This document shows, one piece after another, positions 34,701 to 44,102 of a stretch of DNA of 64,000 nt (position 1 is its first letter; every line of letters begins with the position of its first letter). The notes under the pieces were generated by a model. That model did not search any database, was not told the origin of the DNA, and was given only the letters and a program-made list of their open reading frames with translations. The stretch comes from JACJWR01 sp964547485 (lineage in GTDB: Bacteria; Actinomycetota; Actinomycetes; S36-B12; UBA10799). The translations under genes and the position numbers were made by a program. The stretch is from assembly GCA_964547485.1 (NCBI GenBank), contig CAZJNU010000002.1:1-64000 (forward strand). The letters are read 5' to 3'.

Positions 34701-35204
34701 CTACTCCCCCGCCGCCGCGCGCGCGGCCTGCTGTTCGAGCTTCACGTTCAGTCGCTCGAGCACCAGTGCCGGCACCAACTCGGAGACGTCTCCGCCATAG
34801 GTGGCGACTTCCTTGATCAGCGACGACGAGAGGAACGAGTACAGCGGATTGGTCGACATGAACAGCGTGTCCACCCCGGCCAACCGATGATTCATCTGCG
34901 CCATCTGCAGTTCGTAGTCGAAGTCGCTGACCGCCCGCAACCCCTTCACAATGGCGACGACCTCGTGCTCGCGACAGAATTCCACCAGCAGTCCGTGGAA
35001 TGACAGGATGCGAACATTTGGTAGGTGCGCGGTTGCCTGCGTCAGGATGTCGATCCGTTCCGGGATGGCGAAGAGTCCGGTCTTCTTCTTGTTGATCAGC
35101 ACCGACACGATCACCTCGTCGAACAGGCCCGAGGCCCGCGAGATGATGTCCAGGTGCCCGTTGGTCACGGGGTCGAAGGAGCCAGGGCACACTGCACGCC
35201 TCAC
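34701..35204 (-). CDS. coaD: Phosphopantetheine adenylyltransferase
   Basis: 167 residues. Penultimate step of coenzyme A synthesis. Nucleotidyltransferase motif GSFDPVTNGHLDII near the N-terminus; VKGLRAVSDFDYELQMAQMN and YSFLSSSLIKEVATYGGDV are the other conserved blocks. The frame is open further upstream. The GTG at 35204 is chosen because it overlaps the rsmD stop (GTGA), has GAGGAG 5 bases upstream, and gives the standard MRRAVCPG start. Confidence 0.96.
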   Translation of the reverse strand: MRRAVCPGSFDPVTNGHLDIISRASGLFDEVIVSVLINKKKTGLFAIPERIDILTQATAHLPNVRILSFHGLLVEFCREHEVVAIVKGLRAVSDFDYELQMAQMNHRLAGVDTLFMSTNPLYSFLSSSLIKEVATYGGDVSELVPALVLERLNVKLEQQAARAAAGE

Positions 35205-35803
35205 GTTGACTCCTCTCCGGTTGACCGCACTGACGCTACCAAACGGCCGAGCTGAATCACGGTCTGTGCGTACCGGCGATCCGTGACAGTTGACCAATCC
35301 GGTGGCCAGTGGAACGGCGTTCCGCGGGTCGAGCGTTCGACAACCGCCCACGCACCCGGCGCCAACCACAGGCCGACGCGCAGATCCGACAGCACCTGCG
35401 CCACCTTGTCACCGTCCAGGTCGTACGGCGGATCCAGCACGACAAGGTCCACCGCGGGGATGTCTGGTGCCATCGCGGCGCGTGCGGCCAGCCGGGTGGC
35501 GTCAGCCGCCAGAACCTTGACGCCTTCAAGTCCGGCTGTGGCGATGTTCCGGCGGATGACAGCCAAAGCCCGTCGATCTCGCTCCACCAGCAGCACAGAT
35601 GACGCCCCTCGCGAAGCCGCCTCCAGTCCCATCGCCCCGCTGCCTGCATAGAGGTCAAGCACACATCGTCCCGACCAGCCGCTCAGGTGATGTCCCAGCG
35701 ATGAGAAGACGGCCTCTCGAACACGATCGGAGGTCGGTCTGGTCACCACCGGCGGCACCTCCAGCCGTCGACCCCGGGCCCGCCCGGCAATAATCCGCGT
35801 CAT
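35201..35803 (-). CDS. rsmD: 16S rRNA (guanine966-N2)-methyltransferase
   Basis: 200 residues. Rossmann-fold SAM enzyme modifying G966. Motifs: RIIAGRARGRRLEVP, RPTSDRVREAVFSSL, the SAM loop VLDLYAGSGAMGLEA and the catalytic VVLDPPYDL. The ATG overlaps the recG stop (ATGA) and the stop overlaps coaD, giving a tightly coupled recG-rsmD-coaD-sepIVA unit. Confidence 0.95.
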   Translation of the reverse strand: MTRIIAGRARGRRLEVPPVVTRPTSDRVREAVFSSLGHHLSGWSGRCVLDLYAGSGAMGLEAASRGASSVLLVERDRRALAVIRRNIATAGLEGVKVLAADATRLAARAAMAPDIPAVDLVVLDPPYDLDGDKVAQVLSDLRVGLWLAPGAWAVVERSTRGTPFHWPPDWSTVTDRRYAQTVIQLGRLVASVRSTGEEST

Positions 35804-38001
35804 GTCTTCTCGAGATAGTCGACGTCGTCTGCGGCCTCTGTGGCCGCCAATGCCGCCATCAGGGCCGGCTGCCCCCGAAGGCCCGGGTCAGTGGCCAACA
35901 CATCGGCGAACTCGTCCCTGGCTCGGGCAATGATCTCCTCATGCTCGAGCACCGACAGCAGCCGCAACGAGTTCGAGCGCCCCGACTGGTTGGCACCCAA
36001 CACGTCACCTTCCCGCCGTGCCCGCAAATCCACCAGACTCAATTCGAACCCGTCGGTGGTGGCGGCGACCGCCTGCAGCCGCTCCCGAGCCGGGCTCCCC
36101 TGGGCGGCGGTGGTGACCAACAGGCACAGACCAGGGGCTGACCCTCTTCCGACGCGACCCCGGAGTTGGTGCAGAGCTGAGACGCCGAATCGCTCGGCAT
36201 CCACAATCACCATCGTGGTCGCGTTCGGCACATCGACGCCGACCTCGATCACGGTGGTCGCGACAAGTACGTCCAACGGCTCAGCGCTGCCAGTCGGATC
36301 GGCAAACGCGGCCATCACTGCATCCTTCGCCGCGGGACGCAGCCGCCCGTGCAGCAGTCCCAGCCGAATACCGGCGAGCGGGCCTGCCGCGAGGAAGTCG
36401 GCCAACTCGACCACCGCCGCCGGGGGGTAACCAGCTGGGCGGGCCTCGCTCTGTTCGCCTTCCTCGATGCGAGGGCACACCAGGTAGACCTGATGTCCCG
36501 ACTCCACTTCCTCACGCACCCTGAGCCAGGTTCTGCTCAGGTAATCCGGTCGTTCCGCGGCGGGCACGACGTGCGTCGCGATCGGAGACCGTCCCGCTGG
36601 CAGTTCACGCAGCGTCGACACGTCCAGATCGCCGAACACTGTCATCGCCACTGTCCTGGGTATCGGGGTCGCGGTCATCACCAGTAGGTGGGGTCGGGTG
36701 TCGGTCCTTGCCTTGTCGAGTAGTAGCGCCCGTTGCTCCACCCCAAACCGATGCTGTTCATCGATGACGACCAGGCCGAGATCGTGGAAGTCAACACCTT
36801 CGGAGATCAGGGCGTGGGTGCCGACCACGATGCCGGCCTGACCAGTGGCGATGTCGGCCAGCGCCTGCCGCCGCTCAGCAGCCGGCTGGGACCCGGTCAG
36901 CAGCACCACGCCGGTGGCTCCGTCCGCGCCCTGCAAGGTGCCCGCTGCGGCCATCGGCCCCAGCAAATCCAGGATGACGCGGTAGTGCTGCCCGGCCAGC
37001 ACCTCCGTCGGTGCCAGCAACGCCGCCTGGGCTCCGGCATCGACCACCGACAGCATGGCTCGTAGCGCGACCACCGTCTTGCCCGATCCGACCTCGCCCT
37101 GAAGTAGTCGCATCATCGGATGATCCTGCGCCAGGTCAGCTCGAATCTCCTCGGCGACCAGCGACTGGCCCGGTGTCAATTCGAAGGGCAGCGCGGCATC
37201 CAACGCGGCCACAAGTCCGTCGGGCTTCTCCAGCCTCGGGACTGCCGTCAGTGCCCGAGCCACGCTCCGGCGACGCAACAGCACACCCTGCAACAGGAAC
37301 GCTTCCTGCCAACGCAATCGGTCCCGGGCCGCGTCGGCCGCGGCCAGGTCCGCAGGTCGATGGACATCGTGAAGGGCGGTCGAGAGATCCAGCAGGCCAT
37401 ACCGAGATCGCACCTCGTCAGGTATTGGATCGGCGACACCCTCGGCATACGGCAGCACCAATGCCATGACTGCTTGGATTCGCCAACTCGGCATCCCGGA
37501 CGTGGCTGGGTAGACCGGAATGACGGTGTTGCTGAAGGCGGCGGCCGCCTCCGGGTCACTCGGTTCGTCCACTTCGGGCAGCAGCACGAAGCTCGGGTGG
37601 GACAGTTGCCGCCGACCCCGGAAGGACCCGACTTTGCCGGCGAAGAGTCCCCGTCTCCCCGGCCGCAATTGCCCCTGCCGAAAGGCCTGGTTGAAGAACG
37701 TGACGGTCAATTCCCCGGTGCCGTCGGTGACGACCACTTCCACCACATTCGTCCGCTTACCGCGAGCAGATCCACCTCGAGGATTCGTCCACCTGCTGTT
37801 GACGGTCTTCACCCGGGCCATCACGGTGACCTCTTCATCGATCCGCAACGAAGCGAGATCAGTAAGTTGGCCACGAGGGATGTACCGCCGCGGATAGTGC
37901 CGAAGGGCATCGGAGACCGTGCGCATTCCAAAGGCCTTGTGTAATCGATCGGCGGTACGACCACCGACCACCGACTGAAGATCCGGGTCGAGTTCAGCCA
38001 C
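35800..38001 (-). CDS. recG: ATP-dependent DNA helicase RecG
   Basis: 733 residues. Rescues stalled forks and migrates branched DNA. The N-terminal wedge OB domain is around MARVKTVNSRW to GLFAGKVGSFRGRRQLSHP. Helicase motifs: QGEVGSGKTVVALRAM (I), VVIDEQHRFGVEQR (II, DEQH), TATPIPRTVAMTVFGD (III) and HQLRGRVGRGSAPGLCLL (VI). The GTG start lies 16 bases after the DAK2 gene stop. Confidence 0.95.
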   Translation of the reverse strand: MAELDPDLQSVVGGRTADRLHKAFGMRTVSDALRHYPRRYIPRGQLTDLASLRIDEEVTVMARVKTVNSRWTNPRGGSARGKRTNVVEVVVTDGTGELTVTFFNQAFRQGQLRPGRRGLFAGKVGSFRGRRQLSHPSFVLLPEVDEPSDPEAAAAFSNTVIPVYPATSGMPSWRIQAVMALVLPYAEGVADPIPDEVRSRYGLLDLSTALHDVHRPADLAAADAARDRLRWQEAFLLQGVLLRRRSVARALTAVPRLEKPDGLVAALDAALPFELTPGQSLVAEEIRADLAQDHPMMRLLQGEVGSGKTVVALRAMLSVVDAGAQAALLAPTEVLAGQHYRVILDLLGPMAAAGTLQGADGATGVVLLTGSQPAAERRQALADIATGQAGIVVGTHALISEGVDFHDLGLVVIDEQHRFGVEQRALLLDKARTDTRPHLLVMTATPIPRTVAMTVFGDLDVSTLRELPAGRSPIATHVVPAAERPDYLSRTWLRVREEVESGHQVYLVCPRIEEGEQSEARPAGYPPAAVVELADFLAAGPLAGIRLGLLHGRLRPAAKDAVMAAFADPTGSAEPLDVLVATTVIEVGVDVPNATTMVIVDAERFGVSALHQLRGRVGRGSAPGLCLLVTTAAQGSPARERLQAVAATTDGFELSLVDLRARREGDVLGANQSGRSNSLRLLSVLEHEEIIARARDEFADVLATDPGLRGQPALMAALAATEAADDVDYLEKT

Positions 38002-38017
38002 AGCTACCGGGCTCTCC

Positions 38018-39616
38018 TCACTCGGCCCCGAAGATCAGCGGCCAGTGCGGTTGCCCGCCGTCGAGCACTTCGATCTCCAGGAACCGACGGTCAGTCATGG
38101 CGTGGTCGGACACCGCGTCGGCGAGCCCGGCAGGAACATCGTCCCCGGTGATGACGGTGAGCAGTTCGGTGGAACCGGAGACCAGTCGGTCGACCACGTT
38201 CTGGGCCACGCTGACCAGGTCCTCACCGATCTCGACGATATCGCCGTCCAACAGTCCGAGTACGTCTCCGGGCCGACAGCTACCCGCGTTTGTGACCGCC
38301 TCTCGGGCCGCAGTCGTGACGGCGCCGTAGCGGGTGGCCCCGGCGGCCCGACCCATCGCGATCACAGCATCGTCAAACCGCGCCTGCGGATCATGAACAG
38401 CGATCGCGGCCAAGCTTTGAACGATGCTCCGAGTGGGCACGACGCTGGCCCGCAACCCCAGGTCACGAGCGGCCGAGGCGGCCGCCTCGGCCACCGGCAA
38501 CGTGTCCTTGTCGCTGGGAAGAAAGACGATGTCATGGGCCTTGGCGCGCTGCGCGCCGGCGAGCAACTCAGCGGTCGACGGGCGGCCCCGAGGTCTGGCC
38601 GGAACCACGGTGACCCCTTCTGCCGCCAGGTAGGCAGCCATCCCGGGGCCGTGCGTGACGACTACCAACGCTCGACTGTTCATCTCCCCGCGGCCCTGTT
38701 GCCGCAACGAGTCTGCCTCCAACAGTCGGGTTACCCGAATCCGGTGCGGACGGCCCGCTTCCACCCCCCGCTCCATCGCGGCGCCCACCGTGTCGGTGTG
38801 CACATGAACGTTCCAGAGGCCATGGCCCCCCACAACCACCACGGAATCCCCCAAACCGCTGAGCTGTTCCCGGAGCAGTTGTGCCGCATCGTCTGCGGCG
38901 TCCAACAGGTACATCACCTCGTATTCCGGCCCGGTATAGCCAGCCACCGGCGTGTGTGCGGTCGGCCGGATCAGAGCCGCGGCCGGCGCCGACACCCGCT
39001 GCCGACCCGAGACGGCATCGTCCAACGCCTCCAGCATCACCACCAGACCCCGACCTCCGGCGTCGACCACCCCCGCCTCCCGCAGCACCGGCAACTGATC
39101 CGGGGTCCGGGCGAGCGCCTCCCGCGCCGTCTCGACCGCGGCGCGCGCGGTGCGACCCAGATCGTCCCCGATCAGCGTGGCACCTTCGGCCGCGGCCCTG
39201 GAGACCGTCAGCACGGTGCCCTCCTTCGGAACGGCGACCGCCTGGTAGGCCGACGAACTTGCCCGTGCCAGCGCCCGGGCCAGGGCCTCGCCGCGCAGTT
39301 GCCCCGCGGACTCCTCCGCAAGCGAGTCGGCCAATCCGCGGAGCAACTGACTCGCGATCACCCCCGAGTTGCCTCGGGCGCCGAGCAGTGCGCCCCGGGC
39401 GAAGGCTTCCACCACCTCCGCCAGTAGCGCCTCCGCCGGCTCGGCCGCCACCGCCTCCTCCGCCGCCTCCAGCGTCAGGTAGAGGTTGGTGCCGGTGTCG
39501 CCATCGGGCACCGGGAATACGTTGAGGGCATCAATCTCTGCCCGTTGGGAACCCAGCTGCTCCACCGTCAGCAGCGCCCACCGGCGAATCACCTGGGTAT
39601 CAAGAGCCTCGTGCAT
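38018..39616 (-). CDS. DAK2 domain-containing protein (FakA/YloV-like)
   Basis: 532 residues. The N-terminal DhaL/DAK2 domain has FPVPDGDTGTNLYLTLEAA and GARGNSGVIASQLLRG, then REAGVVDAGGRGLVVML. The rest resembles the FakA middle and C-terminal domains (GHGLWNVHVHTDTVGAAM). FakA is the ATP-binding kinase that phosphorylates fatty acids bound to DegV/FakB proteins. No fakB is nearby. The ATG has GGAGG a few bases upstream. The gene is divergent from rpmB across 168 bases and precedes recG, the common bacterial arrangement. Confidence 0.9.
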   Translation of the reverse strand: MHEALDTQVIRRWALLTVEQLGSQRAEIDALNVFPVPDGDTGTNLYLTLEAAEEAVAAEPAEALLAEVVEAFARGALLGARGNSGVIASQLLRGLADSLAEESAGQLRGEALARALARASSSAYQAVAVPKEGTVLTVSRAAAEGATLIGDDLGRTARAAVETAREALARTPDQLPVLREAGVVDAGGRGLVVMLEALDDAVSGRQRVSAPAAALIRPTAHTPVAGYTGPEYEVMYLLDAADDAAQLLREQLSGLGDSVVVVGGHGLWNVHVHTDTVGAAMERGVEAGRPHRIRVTRLLEADSLRQQGRGEMNSRALVVVTHGPGMAAYLAAEGVTVVPARPRGRPSTAELLAGAQRAKAHDIVFLPSDKDTLPVAEAAASAARDLGLRASVVPTRSIVQSLAAIAVHDPQARFDDAVIAMGRAAGATRYGAVTTAAREAVTNAGSCRPGDVLGLLDGDIVEIGEDLVSVAQNVVDRLVSGSTELLTVITGDDVPAGLADAVSDHAMTDRRFLEIEVLDGGQPHWPLIFGAE

Positions 39617-39784
39617 GGGACCTCCGCCCTCGACCGGATATTGACACCGTCACCTGCCAGACCGCAGGCCGCACCCGGCCACCGATCCAACCCGCACCCA
39701 GCGATCGAACCGGGGCACGCTAGCATTGCAGACTAAACGCATTGCGCGCATGCACCAAACCCTACGAACAATCTGGAGACCATT

Positions 39785-39970
39785 GTGGCTTCGACCTGCG
39801 ACGTCTGCGGTAAAGGCCCGGGCTTCGGCAACAGCATTTCGCACTCCCACCGCCGGACCAAGCGCCGCTGGAACCCGAATATCCAGTCCGTGAAGGCCAC
39901 GGTCGGTAAGACCCCGAAGAGGCTGAACGTCTGTACTTCCTGCCTGAAGGCCGGCAAAGTCAGCCGCTAG
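39785..39970 (+). CDS. rpmB: 50S ribosomal protein L28
   Basis: 61 residues. Diagnostic segments are STCDVCGKGPGFGNSISHSH and KRRWNPNIQSVKA. Two Cys pairs (CDVC and CTSC) mark the zinc-binding form. The GTG start has GGAG 6 bases upstream. Its last 11 bases overlap the end of the convergent thiL gene. It is divergent from the DAK2 gene; the region between contains TAGCAT (39721-39726), a weak -10-like hexamer. Confidence 0.95.
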   Translation: MASTCDVCGKGPGFGNSISHSHRRTKRRWNPNIQSVKATVGKTPKRLNVCTSCLKAGKVSR

Positions 39971-40934
39971 AGCTGAAGTGCTGCCAGCCACCTACGTCGG
40001 TGAACGGCTCTCCATCGACCGTGACCTGACCGTCGCCGGCGACGACTTCGCCGATCCGTTGGAAGCCCACCGGCGGCTCCACATCGGGTGGGAAGGTTGC
40101 CACCAGCGAATGGTCGTCACCGCCGGTCAACACCCAGACCAACGGATTCGCACTGAAAGCGGTGGCGGTGTCCTTCAGCGGTGCATCCACCGGTAATAGC
40201 GAACTCACCAGCGCCACTGTGACGCCGGACGCCGCCGCGACATGTCTGACATCGGCGACTAGGCCATCGCTGACGTCGATCATCGAGGTCGCGCCGACCC
40301 GGGCGGCCTCGGGACCCGAGGTGTACGGCGGATCTGGGCGACGCAGTGCGTCGACCAGTACCCGAGGGGATCGGAACCCTCGGCTCAGGACGGTGAGGCC
40401 AGCGCTGGCCCACCCTTGTCGACCGGCCAGCGCGACCACATCGCCAACCCGGGCACCGCTGCGAAGGACAGGCTGGCGTCCAGCCAGGTCCCCCAACGCA
40501 GTAATCGAGATGACAATGCCTCCGTCCGTCTCGGTGGTGTCACCGCCCACGACGGCTGCACCGACGGTTCGACACTCGTCAGCTATTCCGGTCAGCAACT
40601 GCCTCGCCCAGGAGATTTCGATCTCGCTCGGCAGCGAGACGGCTACCACCAGTGCTCGGGGATCCGCCCCCATCGCCACGACATCGGCGAGGTTGGCCGC
40701 TGCGGCGCGATGTCCGACGTCCTCGGGGCCGGACCAAGCACGCCGAAAGTGTCGCCCCTCCACCAACATGTCGGTGGTCACCACGACCCTCGGACCGGTC
40801 AGTCTGACGACGGCGGCGTCGTCACCGAGCCCCACCTCGACGAATCCAGGTCTGGCCAATCCGGCTGTGATGCGATCGATCAGAGCGAACTCCCCGATCC
40901 CCGCCACCGGGTTGTTGCTGTCAATCCCGTCCAC
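39960..40934 (-). CDS. thiL: Thiamine-monophosphate kinase
   Basis: 324 residues. Makes thiamine diphosphate from thiamine monophosphate; PurM/ThiL fold. Motifs: IGEFALIDRI, VGLGDDAAVVRL, VTTDMLVEGRHF, ANLADVVAMGADPRA, and SMIDVSDGLVADVRHVA. GTG start. Its 3' end overlaps rpmB by 11 bases on the opposite strand. It is divergent from a small Lrp-type gene. No thiamine riboswitch was recognised upstream. Confidence 0.94.
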   Translation of the reverse strand: MDGIDSNNPVAGIGEFALIDRITAGLARPGFVEVGLGDDAAVVRLTGPRVVVTTDMLVEGRHFRRAWSGPEDVGHRAAAANLADVVAMGADPRALVVAVSLPSEIEISWARQLLTGIADECRTVGAAVVGGDTTETDGGIVISITALGDLAGRQPVLRSGARVGDVVALAGRQGWASAGLTVLSRGFRSPRVLVDALRRPDPPYTSGPEAARVGATSMIDVSDGLVADVRHVAAASGVTVALVSSLLPVDAPLKDTATAFSANPLVWVLTGGDDHSLVATFPPDVEPPVGFQRIGEVVAGDGQVTVDGEPFTDVGGWQHFSSSG

Positions 40935-40999
40935 GCTGCTTCCTTCCGACTAGGTCACGCTACTCTCGCAGCACCACTCATCACATGGAGGCGCAGGAC

Positions 41000-41245
41000 A
41001 TGACCGGCGTGGCAGTGAACGCGTACGTCCTGGTGCAAACCGACGTCGGTGTGTCGAAACAGGTCGCTGAGGCGATCGCCGAGATCGACGGCGTGACGTT
41101 CGCCGAGGACGTCACCGGCCCATATGACGTGATCGCCCGGGCCTCTGCGACGAACATGGATGAACTCGGTCGGCTCGTGATCTCCCGGATTCAGGGCGTC
41201 CCCGGCATCACCCGAACGTTGACGTGCCCCGTAGTACGCCTCTGA
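41000..41245 (+). CDS. Stand-alone Lrp/AsnC ligand-binding (RAM) domain protein
   Basis: 81 residues: a single AsnC/Lrp effector-binding domain with no helix-turn-helix. Seen: AYVLVQTDVGVSKQVAEAI, EDVTGPYDVIARASATNMDE, LVISRIQGVPGITRTLTC. Such proteins oligomerise and bind amino acids in other organisms. The ATG at 41000 has GGAGG 8 bases upstream, preferred to one five codons earlier. It overlaps the following DUF3515 gene by 22 bases. Confidence 0.9.
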   Translation: MTGVAVNAYVLVQTDVGVSKQVAEAIAEIDGVTFAEDVTGPYDVIARASATNMDELGRLVISRIQGVPGITRTLTCPVVRL

Positions 41246-41685
41246 TCAGCGCGCTCGTCGTGATGGCCGCCGTGACGACGGGCTGCGCGGCGCCGGTGCC
41301 GGTGACCCCGCCGACTGGCGCGTCTGCTGCGTGCGCGGGGCTCCGCCGACAACTTCCGCAGGTCGTCGACGGACAGCTGCGCCGACGTACCCAGCCAAAC
41401 AGCCCGAGCACCGACGCCTGGGGCGATCCCGCGATTGTGCTGCGGTGCGGGGTGCCACGACCGGCGTCCTATCGACAGACCTCCGAGTTGATCGGCATCA
41501 ACGGCGTCGATTGGCTTCCCGAACCTGTGGTCGGCGGCTACCGCTTCACGACTGTGGGCCGTGCCGCAAATGTCGAAGTAACCGTGCCTAGCGTCTACTC
41601 CCCGGAGGTCGACCCGCTGGTCGACCTGGCTGCGCCGATTCGGTCCGCCCTGCCGTCCGAGGACGATCTGCTGGGCGAACCCTGA
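41224..41685 (+). CDS. DUF3515 family lipoprotein
   Basis: 153 residues. N-terminal signal with a lipobox-like AAVTTGC at the cleavage site, so it is probably a membrane-anchored lipoprotein. The mature part has the DUF3515 pattern ACAGLRRQLPQVVDGQLRR, WGDPAIVLRCGVPRP, and GINGVDWLPEP. Function unknown. It overlaps the Lrp-type gene by 22 bases and is convergent with ddl; DUF3515, ddl and thiL are commonly neighbours in actinobacteria. Confidence 0.9.
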   Translation: MPRSTPLISALVVMAAVTTGCAAPVPVTPPTGASAACAGLRRQLPQVVDGQLRRRTQPNSPSTDAWGDPAIVLRCGVPRPASYRQTSELIGINGVDWLPEPVVGGYRFTTVGRAANVEVTVPSVYSPEVDPLVDLAAPIRSALPSEDDLLGEP

Positions 41686-41711
41686 GGTAACGGCGGATTG
41701 CGAACCCGACA

Positions 41712-42869
41712 TCAGCTGGGTCCGATGCCACTCCTGCCGATCGCATCCTGCAGCAATCGGTCCAACAACGCCGGATACGCCACCCCGGCCGCCGCCCAGA
41801 CCACTGGGTACATCGAGGTTGCCGTGAACCCCGGAATGGTGTTCGGCTCATTGACCAGGACGGAGCCATCCGCGGTGACAAACATGTCGATCCGGGCCAT
41901 ACCTTCGCAGCCCAGGGTGTCGAAGGCCTGCAACGCGATCTTCTCGATCCGGTCGCGGATCTCGTCATCGAGCGTCGCCGGCACCGTGATCCGGGCACTT
42001 CCGTCCAGGTACTTCGCCTCGAAATCGTAGAACGCGTGCGGACCGAGCACTTCAATCTCGGCGCAGGCACTGACCTCGGGCGGGCCGCCGTCGAGTCCGG
42101 CCAGCACCCCGCACTCAATCTCGCGACCACCGGTGATCGCCGCCTCCACAATCACTCGCGGGTCATGGCGGCGGGCCGCTTCAATCGCCGCCGGCAGGTC
42201 CTCGGCGACCGACACCTTGCTGATGCCGACGCTGGAGCCAGCACGAGCAGGTTTGACGAAGAGCGGCAACCCCAATTCCAGCGCCCGCCGCAACACCTCC
42301 GTTCGAGCATGTCGCCATTGCCGGTCCGTCACTCCGAGGTAGGCGCCGATCGGGATACCGGCGCCCCCGAGCAGGTCCTTGGTGAGCACCTTGTCCATGC
42401 AGATCGCGGAGGCAGCGACACCGGACCCGACGAAGGGCAGCCCGGCAAGCTCGCACAATCCCTGGATGGTGCCGTCCTCGCCGTAGGCGCCATGCAAGAC
42501 CGGGAACACCACATCGATTCCGATCCGGCGACCCTCGGCGTCGATCAGGCCACCGACAGCCGGATCCGCCGACAACTGCACCGGACGATCGTTGTTGACG
42601 ATGGACGGCAACTCGCCGTCGTCGATCCGATAGTCATCCGGATCATCAGAGACCAACTGCCAGGATCCAGTCCGGGTAATCCCGACCGCGGTCACCTGAT
42701 ACCGCTGGCGATCGATCGCGGCCAGAATGCTGCCGGCCGACAGACAGGAGATCTGATGCTCACTGCTGTGGCCTCCGAACACCAATGCGACTCGAGGACG
42801 CCCGTCGGATGGGCGCGCTGCCGTCTGTCCGACCGCCGACTGTTCGGGTGCTGACACGGTAGGCGACAC
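41712..42869 (-). CDS. ddl: D-alanine--D-alanine ligase
   Basis: About 385 residues. ATP-grasp enzyme making the D-Ala-D-Ala dipeptide of peptidoglycan. Motifs: VALVFGGHSSEHQISCLSA, FPVLHGAYGEDGTIQG, VKPARAGSSVGISKV and NEPNTIPGFTATSMYP. The start is uncertain. I use the GTG at 42869; a GTG four codons later is as likely, and neither has a clear ribosome binding site. It is divergent from a Cys/Met-metabolism PLP gene across ~50 bases. Confidence 0.93.
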   Translation of the reverse strand: MSPTVSAPEQSAVGQTAARPSDGRPRVALVFGGHSSEHQISCLSAGSILAAIDRQRYQVTAVGITRTGSWQLVSDDPDDYRIDDGELPSIVNNDRPVQLSADPAVGGLIDAEGRRIGIDVVFPVLHGAYGEDGTIQGLCELAGLPFVGSGVAASAICMDKVLTKDLLGGAGIPIGAYLGVTDRQWRHARTEVLRRALELGLPLFVKPARAGSSVGISKVSVAEDLPAAIEAARRHDPRVIVEAAITGGREIECGVLAGLDGGPPEVSACAEIEVLGPHAFYDFEAKYLDGSARITVPATLDDEIRDRIEKIALQAFDTLGCEGMARIDMFVTADGSVLVNEPNTIPGFTATSMYPVVWAAAGVAYPALLDRLLQDAIGRSGIGPS

Positions 42870-42921
42870 TACTAGCCGGAGCCGCCCGGCCTGCGGATGC
42901 CGGGCCGATGGGAGTGTGACC

Positions 42922-44082
42922 ATGATCGCGGACAATCGCGGACATCGTGAGGGTGTCGCGCCGGAATGGACCGCGGCAACTATCGCCGTGTCGGGAGGGC
43001 GGCCACAGGCTGCCGGGGCGCCGTTGAACACCCCCATCATGCCGGCCACTTCGTTCCGCGGCGATGGCGATCCCGGCTACAGCCGCGCCGGAAACCCCAG
43101 CTGGGAACCGTTCGAACAGGTGGTGGGAGCACTCGAAGGTGGTACTGCGTTGGCCTTTGGATCAGGGATGGCCGCCATCACCGCCGCTTTCGAGTGCGCC
43201 TTTGCCGGCAGTTCGGACCCGCGCGGACAGTGTGTCGTCGCAGCGCCGGCGGTGTGCTACTCCGGTACCCGCAGCCTGCTGGACGGCTGGGCGTCGACGG
43301 GCCGGATAGTCCTGGTCGAGTACAACGGTGAGGACGCAGAGTCCGTCATCGCTGCTGTCACCACAGCCGATGTGGTGTTCATCGAGTCGCCCGCAAACCC
43401 AATAATGACGATCACTGATATCGCCGCGACCGCTGCCCTCGCCCGGACCGCGGCCGCACTCACCATCTGCGACAACACCTATGCGACACCGCTGGTGACC
43501 AGACCGCTGGCGCTGGGCGTGGACCTGGTGGTGCATTCCGCCTCCAAGTACCTGGCCGGGCATTCAGATGCCCTGCTCGGCGTAGCGGTCACCCGCACCG
43601 AGCAACTCGCGGCCAGACTGCTGGAACATCGCACCGGCCACGGTGCGGTGCCGGGCGTGCTGGAGGCCTATCTGGCCACCAGGGGCCTGCGGACTCTGCC
43701 CCTGCGGATGGCACGATCGCAGACCAGCGCAGCCGATCTCGCAGCAAGGTTGGCGGCGCATCCGGACGTCGCCTGGGTTCGATATCCAGGACTGCTCGAG
43801 GATCCAGGACACCAGGTCGCGGCCAGCCAGATGTCGGATTTCGGTTCGGTGATCGCCTTCGGCCCGAAGGGTGGCGCCGAGGCAGCTGGCCGGGTTCCGC
43901 TGGCGACCAGACTCTGGCTGCACGCGACCAGCCTCGGTGGGGTGGAGTCCACGCTGGAACGACGCCGCCGCCACCCGCAGGAATCCCCAGCGACACCGGC
44001 CGATCTGATCCGGCTGTCGGTTGGCTGCGAGGACGTGGAGGACCTGTGGCGGGACCTGGACCAGGCCATCTCCGGAGCATGA
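42922..44082 (+). CDS. Cys/Met metabolism PLP enzyme (cystathionine gamma-lyase-like)
   Basis: 386 residues. Fold-type-I trans-sulfuration family. Seen: PLNTPIMPATSFRG near the N-terminus, GYSRAGNPSWEPFEQVVGALEGG, GSGMAAITAAFECA, CDNTYATPLVTRPL and the PLP lysine in HSASKYLAGHSDALLG. The ATG at 42922 has GGGAG 7 bases upstream. It is the more diverged of two such enzymes in the window; the other (59880) is paired with cbs. Lyase or synthase activity cannot be decided from the sequence. Confidence 0.88.
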   Translation: MIADNRGHREGVAPEWTAATIAVSGGRPQAAGAPLNTPIMPATSFRGDGDPGYSRAGNPSWEPFEQVVGALEGGTALAFGSGMAAITAAFECAFAGSSDPRGQCVVAAPAVCYSGTRSLLDGWASTGRIVLVEYNGEDAESVIAAVTTADVVFIESPANPIMTITDIAATAALARTAAALTICDNTYATPLVTRPLALGVDLVVHSASKYLAGHSDALLGVAVTRTEQLAARLLEHRTGHGAVPGVLEAYLATRGLRTLPLRMARSQTSAADLAARLAAHPDVAWVRYPGLLEDPGHQVAASQMSDFGSVIAFGPKGGAEAAGRVPLATRLWLHATSLGGVESTLERRRRHPQESPATPADLIRLSVGCEDVEDLWRDLDQAISGA

Positions 44083-44102
44083 CCCGCTTGTGAACTCGCC
44101 TG

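Noticed and set aside
39642..39647. TTGACA as a -35 box for rpmB
   Set aside because: No -10-like hexamer lies 16-18 bases downstream, and it is too far from the start.
40985..41245. Full Lrp regulator broken at its 5' end
   Set aside because: No helix-turn-helix coding sequence exists upstream (thiL diverges there), and stand-alone ligand-binding domains of this size are a known class.
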